From contig CAJYWD010000036.1 of the NCBI GenBank assembly GCA_913778505.1, forward strand, positions 333,280 through 397,279: DNA of 64,000 nucleotides, read 5' to 3'. Positions 60,652 through 64,000 of the stretch are shown here, one piece after another; position 1 is the stretch's first letter; the number at the start of each line of letters is the position of its first letter. The translations under genes and the position numbers were made by a program. Source of the stretch: an uncultured Chryseobacterium sp. (GTDB lineage: Bacteria; Bacteroidota; Bacteroidia; Flavobacteriales; Weeksellaceae). The notes under the pieces were generated by a model, which was not told the DNA's origin, made no database searches, and saw nothing but the letters and a program-made list of their open reading frames with translations.

Positions 60652-61737
60652 ATGAAAGATAATAACGCACATCCAATGAATTGGTTTCAGCATTTTCTGA
60701 TGATTTGTTCCGGAGCAAACATTCATCTGCTGAAAAAATCACCTTCCGAATGGAACAAGTTTGCCGGCATCGGAGGGATTGTTTTGTTTACCGCAATTTT
60801 TGCAGTGTTGTCTGCAGGCTATGCGATGTACACAGTTTTTGATAATATCTGGGCTGCTGTAGGATTCGGAATCCTTTGGGGGCTGATGATTTTTAATCTT
60901 GATAGATATATTGTTTCTTCAATCAAGAAAACCGGAACGTGGTGGAATCAGGTTTTGATGACCATTCCGCGTCTGGTTTTAGCTACTTTTCTTGGGATCA
61001 TCATTTCAAAACCCTTGGAACTTAAAATCTTTGAGAAAGAGGTTAATAAGCAGTTGAACACCATTATTCAAAGGAATAAAAAGCAGCTCCAGGCCGAAAT
61101 GAGCGGACGAATTCTGCAGCAATCCGGACCTTTTGATCTGGAGAAAAAGCAAATCCAAAATCAGATTAAGAATTATCAGATGGCGTATGACTCTGCTTCT
61201 GTGGAATTAGAAAAAGAAATTCTAGGTAAGCAATCCGGCCTCACCAGCGGAAAAGTGGGCTACGGCTCCAACGCCAAAAGAAAAGCCGAACTTAAGGAAC
61301 AGAAACGTAATGACCTGGAAAATTATCAAAAGCAAATGCAACCGAGGTTACAATATCTTGACAGAGAGATTTCGAAAGTCTATTCTAATCTAGAAACCGA
61401 AAGGAAATCCACGGAAGGCATTGAGGATAAGTTCAACGGCTTTGCGGCAAGACTGCAGGCGCTGGACGAGTTGGGAAAAAACTCGGCAATCATCGCTTTG
61501 GCGGCAAGTTTCATTATGGGATTGTTTATCGTTTTAGAAATTTCGCCGGTTTTAATTAAACTAATCTCTTCGGTGGGACCTTATGATTATCTTTTGGAGA
61601 AAACCGAAAATGAATTCAGGCTTTATGCTAAAGAAAAAATTACAAAAGGAAACTCATTGACGGATTACCGAATTGATGATTTTGAAAATGACCTGAAAAT
61701 CAGAAAAGAAAGAAAACAAAACCAAAATAATATGTAA
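60652..61737 (+). CDS. DUF4407 membrane protein
   Basis: The 361-residue protein has hydrophobic segments near residues 35-60, 65-85, 105-125 and 285-310. A long helical coiled-coil region between them (about 130-280, rich in Lys, Gln and Glu) includes FGILWGLMIFNLDRYIVSSI upstream. This is the DUF4407 layout, seen in many bacteria; function unknown. The C-terminal 60 residues are charged and cytoplasmic. It is a single gene, starting after a 170-base gap that holds only the yihY terminator. Confidence 0.88.
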   Translation: MKDNNAHPMNWFQHFLMICSGANIHLLKKSPSEWNKFAGIGGIVLFTAIFAVLSAGYAMYTVFDNIWAAVGFGILWGLMIFNLDRYIVSSIKKTGTWWNQVLMTIPRLVLATFLGIIISKPLELKIFEKEVNKQLNTIIQRNKKQLQAEMSGRILQQSGPFDLEKKQIQNQIKNYQMAYDSASVELEKEILGKQSGLTSGKVGYGSNAKRKAELKEQKRNDLENYQKQMQPRLQYLDREISKVYSNLETERKSTEGIEDKFNGFAARLQALDELGKNSAIIALAASFIMGLFIVLEISPVLIKLISSVGPYDYLLEKTENEFRLYAKEKITKGNSLTDYRIDDFENDLKIRKERKQNQNNM

Positions 61738-61761
61738 AAGAACAGCTTCCGAAAGCTTTTC

Positions 61762-62109
61762 TTATTTCAAATTTCCCACAACAAAAGGCTTTTCAGCATC
61801 TTCGTTGTAGTCCCGGACAAAACCAATTTCTGTTTTGCGGGTAATGACAGATTTTGAGTTTCCGGAAAAGCCGTCTCCAAAATCGATACTGAAATCGATG
61901 TAAGTCAGCCTGTTTTTGGTGAATTTTACTCTGTTAAAGACCAGCGTAATGTTTTTATCTTTCAGATTTTTCTGAAGGCTCATCAGATCTTGTCTGGTCA
62001 TCTCCTTATTAAAAATCACAGTAATAACTTTCCGCTCTGTCCGGAAGGACATTACACTGACAGCCATTACAGCTAAAAAAATGAAGGGTAGGAAAGTGGA
62101 TTTTTTCAT
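61762..62109 (-). CDS. Small exported protein of unknown function
   Basis: The 115-residue product has an N-terminal hydrophobic stretch (MKKSTFLPFIFLAVMAVSVM) that can be a signal peptide or anchor. It is followed by a mixed domain with ITLVFNRVKFTKNRLTYIDF and SKSVITRKTEIGFVRDYNED. I do not recognise a family. The gene is convergent with DUF4407 (25-base gap) and divergent in spacing from guaB. Expression looks plausible but is not supported by any conserved motif. Confidence 0.6.
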   Translation of the reverse strand: MKKSTFLPFIFLAVMAVSVMSFRTERKVITVIFNKEMTRQDLMSLQKNLKDKNITLVFNRVKFTKNRLTYIDFSIDFGDGFSGNSKSVITRKTEIGFVRDYNEDAEKPFVVGNLK

Positions 62110-62239
62110 GAATTGAATGGCGTTGCAAAACTATACAATTCTATTCAAATCTGAAACCAATGTCTATCATTCGGAGTTTCTCTGCTGATGGTTCTCACAT
62201 GTTGTTCATCATCTGAAATTGCATATCATTTTAATATCA

Positions 62240-62275
62240 AAAAACTCCGGAATGTCTGCCAATCCGGAGCTGCAA
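62240..62275 (-). terminator. Terminator of guaB
   Basis: On the minus strand CTCCGGA pairs with TCCGGAG (plus 62245-62251 and 62263-62269) around an 11-base loop and is followed by TTTTTTG. It lies about 35 bases after the guaB stop at 62307. Confidence 0.8.
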
Positions 62276-62306
62276 AGTTTATTTCGTCAAAAAGTCAATT
62301 TTCATT

Positions 62307-63767
62307 CTACAATGAATAATTCGGTGCCTCCTGAGTAATGATCACATCGTGTGGATGAGATTCTTTCAATCCACTTCCTGTAATCATTACCAATTTCGAA
62401 TCTTTTTGTAATGCTTCGATATCTTTTGCACCACAATAACCCATTCCGGCACGCAAGCCACCTGTCAACTGGAAAATCACATCTTCCAGTTTTCCTTTGT
62501 GTGGAACGCGGCCTTCTATGCCTTCCGGCACAAATTTCTTGGCTTCACTCTGGAAATAACGTTCTTTTCCGCCACGTTTCATGGCAGAAAGCGAGCCCAT
62601 TCCCTGGTAGGATTTGAATTTTCTTCCCTGGAAAATGATTTCTTCTCCAGGCGCCTCATCAGTCCCGGCTAAAAGTGAACCTAGCATTACAGCACCAGCA
62701 CCGCTGGCAATCGCCTTCACGATATCACCGGAAAGCTTGATGCCGCCATCAGCTATCACAGTCACGTTTTTTTCTCTAGCATATTCGTACACGTTATAGA
62801 TTGCGGACAGTTGCGGAACACCGACTCCGGCAACAACTCTGGTTGTACAAATTGAACCAGGTCCTACGCCCACTTTCAGGACGTTCGCACCTGCACTGAT
62901 CAGATCTTTGGCTGCATCTGCAGTTACAATGTTTCCGCCCACGATATCCAAATCCGGGAAAGTTTTTCTGATTTCTGAGATTTTGTCCAATACACCTTTA
63001 GAATGGCCATGCGCAGAATCGATGGCAACGATGTCTACACCTGCTTTCACGAGTGCTGTGATTCTCTCAATCGTATCTTCGCCAACGCCAACGCCGGCGC
63101 CCACGATGAGTCTGCCGTTTTGGTCTTTGTTGGCATTCGGATATTCCAGCTGATTATCAATGTCTTTAATCGTAATCAATCCGACCAGTTTGTTATTCTC
63201 ATCTACAATCGGCAGTTTTTCGATTCTGTTTTTGAGCAAAATTTCTTTCGCTTTTTCCAGATTAGTGGTTTTATCGGAAGTGATGAGGTTGTCTTTGGTC
63301 ATGATTTCCTCAACTTTGATGTCCAGGTCTTCCTGGTACTTCACATCTCGGTTGGTAATAATCCCGATGAGGTAATTGTTCTGATCTACAACCGGAAGGC
63401 CGGAAATTTTGTAATTAGCCATCAGAGCCTTAGCTTCGGCCAAAGTGTGATCTTTTGATAAAGTGACCGGGTCGGCAATCATTCCGTTTTCGGAACGTTT
63501 CACGCTGTTTACCTGCGCTGCCTGCTCTTCTATGGTCATATTTTTATGAATAAATCCAAGACCGCCAACTCGCGCCAAGGCGATCGCCAAATCAGCCTCT
63601 GTAACCGTGTCCATTGCTGCGGAAACGATAGGAACATTGAGCGAAATTTTGTCTGTAAGTCTTGATTTAAGGGAAACCTGATTAGGTAAAACCTCTGAAT
63701 AAGAAGGGACTAGAAGCACGTCATCGAAAGTGATGGCTGTCTCTACAATTTTGTTATGAATAGACAT
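62307..63767 (-). CDS. guaB: Inosine-5'-monophosphate dehydrogenase
   Basis: The 486-residue enzyme oxidises IMP to XMP, the rate-limiting step to GMP. It is complete: the N-terminal [20 protein letters not shown], two CBS domains (about 95-215; [40 protein letters not shown]), then [20 protein letters not shown] with the catalytic Cys. The flap follows ([20 protein letters not shown]). It stands alone, with TAATTTTG at 63782-63789 (minus strand) as a possible -7 box. Confidence 0.98.
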   Translation of the reverse strand: MSIHNKIVETAITFDDVLLVPSYSEVLPNQVSLKSRLTDKISLNVPIVSAAMDTVTEADLAIALARVGGLGFIHKNMTIEEQAAQVNSVKRSENGMIADPVTLSKDHTLAEAKALMANYKISGLPVVDQNNYLIGIITNRDVKYQEDLDIKVEEIMTKDNLITSDKTTNLEKAKEILLKNRIEKLPIVDENNKLVGLITIKDIDNQLEYPNANKDQNGRLIVGAGVGVGEDTIERITALVKAGVDIVAIDSAHGHSKGVLDKISEIRKTFPDLDIVGGNIVTADAAKDLISAGANVLKVGVGPGSICTTRVVAGVGVPQLSAIYNVYEYAREKNVTVIADGGIKLSGDIVKAIASGAGAVMLGSLLAGTDEAPGEEIIFQGRKFKSYQGMGSLSAMKRGGKERYFQSEAKKFVPEGIEGRVPHKGKLEDVIFQLTGGLRAGMGYCGAKDIEALQKDSKLVMITGSGLKESHPHDVIITQEAPNYSL

Positions 63768-63781
63768 CTTTACTTTCTTTG

Positions 63782-63789
63782 CAAAATTA
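63782..63789 (-). promoter_or_regulatory. Candidate -7 box of guaB
   Basis: TAATTTTG on the minus strand fits TAnnTTTG and ends 14 bases before the ATG. No matching TTG is at standard distance, so confidence is moderate. The rest of 63790-63959 shows only AT-rich sequence. Confidence 0.4.
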
Positions 63790-63959
63790 AGTTATTTTTA
63801 TTGAATTTAAAAATATCGCAATTTATTTGATAAATAATTAATATTCAGAGAAATGATGATTGGATGACTAGAACCATAGCCCCGATGTTCTATGTTAATA
63901 TGCAAATTCTTCAAGTTAAAATTCTATAGTTTTTTTGATAATCTGATTGATAAGGAATT

Positions 63960-64000
63960 TTATTTTTTACCACACTGAAGCAAATCCTCAAAAGTTTGTT
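63960..64000 (-). CDS. Possible C-terminal end of a gene cut by the window edge
   Basis: Read on the minus strand, the last 41 bases encode QTFEDLLQCGKK followed by TAA at 63960-63962. Charged/polar balance looks like a genuine protein tail, but 12 residues are too few to name a family. The true gene would lie beyond the window. Confidence 0.35.
   Translation of the reverse strand, partial: QTFEDLLQCGKK

Overview
The window looks like chromosomal DNA of a flavobacterium (Bacteroidota), most likely a Chryseobacterium/Epilithonimonas-type member of the Weeksellaceae. The grounds are moderate-to-low GC, several TAnnTTTG-type -7 promoter boxes, an OmpA protein with thrombospondin-3 repeats, GLPGLI and DUF6122 proteins, Bacteroidota-style HemH and Nfu, and TTG/GTG starts beside many ATGs. 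This assignment is inference from family knowledge; no search was run. I saw no rRNA, tRNA, CRISPR array, phage or IS transposase.

Layout. 0-6.2 kb: three uncharacterised envelope-type proteins, a DUF6122 membrane protein, a group III truncated globin, a YkgJ-type cysteine-cluster protein and two related small secreted proteins. 6.2-11.3 kb (minus): heme operon hemA-hemC-hemD-hemE, with a RhuM+Doc/Fic-like gene between hemD and hemE and repeat DNA around and inside hemD. 11.5-17.4 kb (plus): elongasome operon mreB-mreC-mreD-PBP2-rodA. 17.4-21.7 kb: M48 peptidase, GH13 alpha-amylase, an 11-copy 21-bp minisatellite and an ABC-F ATPase. 21.8-26.9 kb: smpB, ompA, yebC, rpmA-rplU and serS. 27-32.4 kb (minus): a lipoprotein, an AsnB-type amidotransferase, a flippase and a glycosyltransferase (a glycan set). 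32.5-37.9 kb (minus): split HdrB/HdrC-like iron-sulfur redox pair, an MCE/MlaD protein and a PpiD-like foldase. 38-39.9 kb (minus): ECF sigma factor, anti-sigma-like protein and a Spy/CpxP-like protein.

40-45.1 kb: DUF2520 protein, GLPGLI protein, a ferrous-iron operon feoA-feoB plus a 47-residue cysteine-rich FeoB-associated peptide, and an AT-rich DUF3800 gene. 45.3-48.6 kb: phosphohexomutase (GlmM-like), a 0.7-kb repeat cluster (a MITE-like element and a higher-order tandem repeat) and an MFS transporter. 48.8-53.3 kb (minus): GH3-family protein, PIF1-like helicase and RuvC. 53.4-64 kb: M16 peptidase, a VOC gene broken by an in-frame stop, ferrochelatase HemH, a double-N-domain Nfu, gamma-carbonic anhydrase, YihY, DUF4407 and IMP dehydrogenase.

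Two themes stand out. One is iron and heme handling: hemACDE, hemH, feoAB, truncated globin and Nfu. The other is the cell envelope: mre/rodA/PBP2, OmpA, M16, PpiD and MlaD. I found no large new multi-gene system. The most unusual features are small-scale: a RhuM-Doc gene inside the heme operon; hemD carrying an apparent in-frame repeat insertion of about 18 codons; an ABC-F protein whose two degenerate motifs fall in the same ATP site; a 125-bp higher-order tandem repeat; a palindromic repeat family with conserved arms; and a hemH start codon inside a CAACAAC-type repeat.
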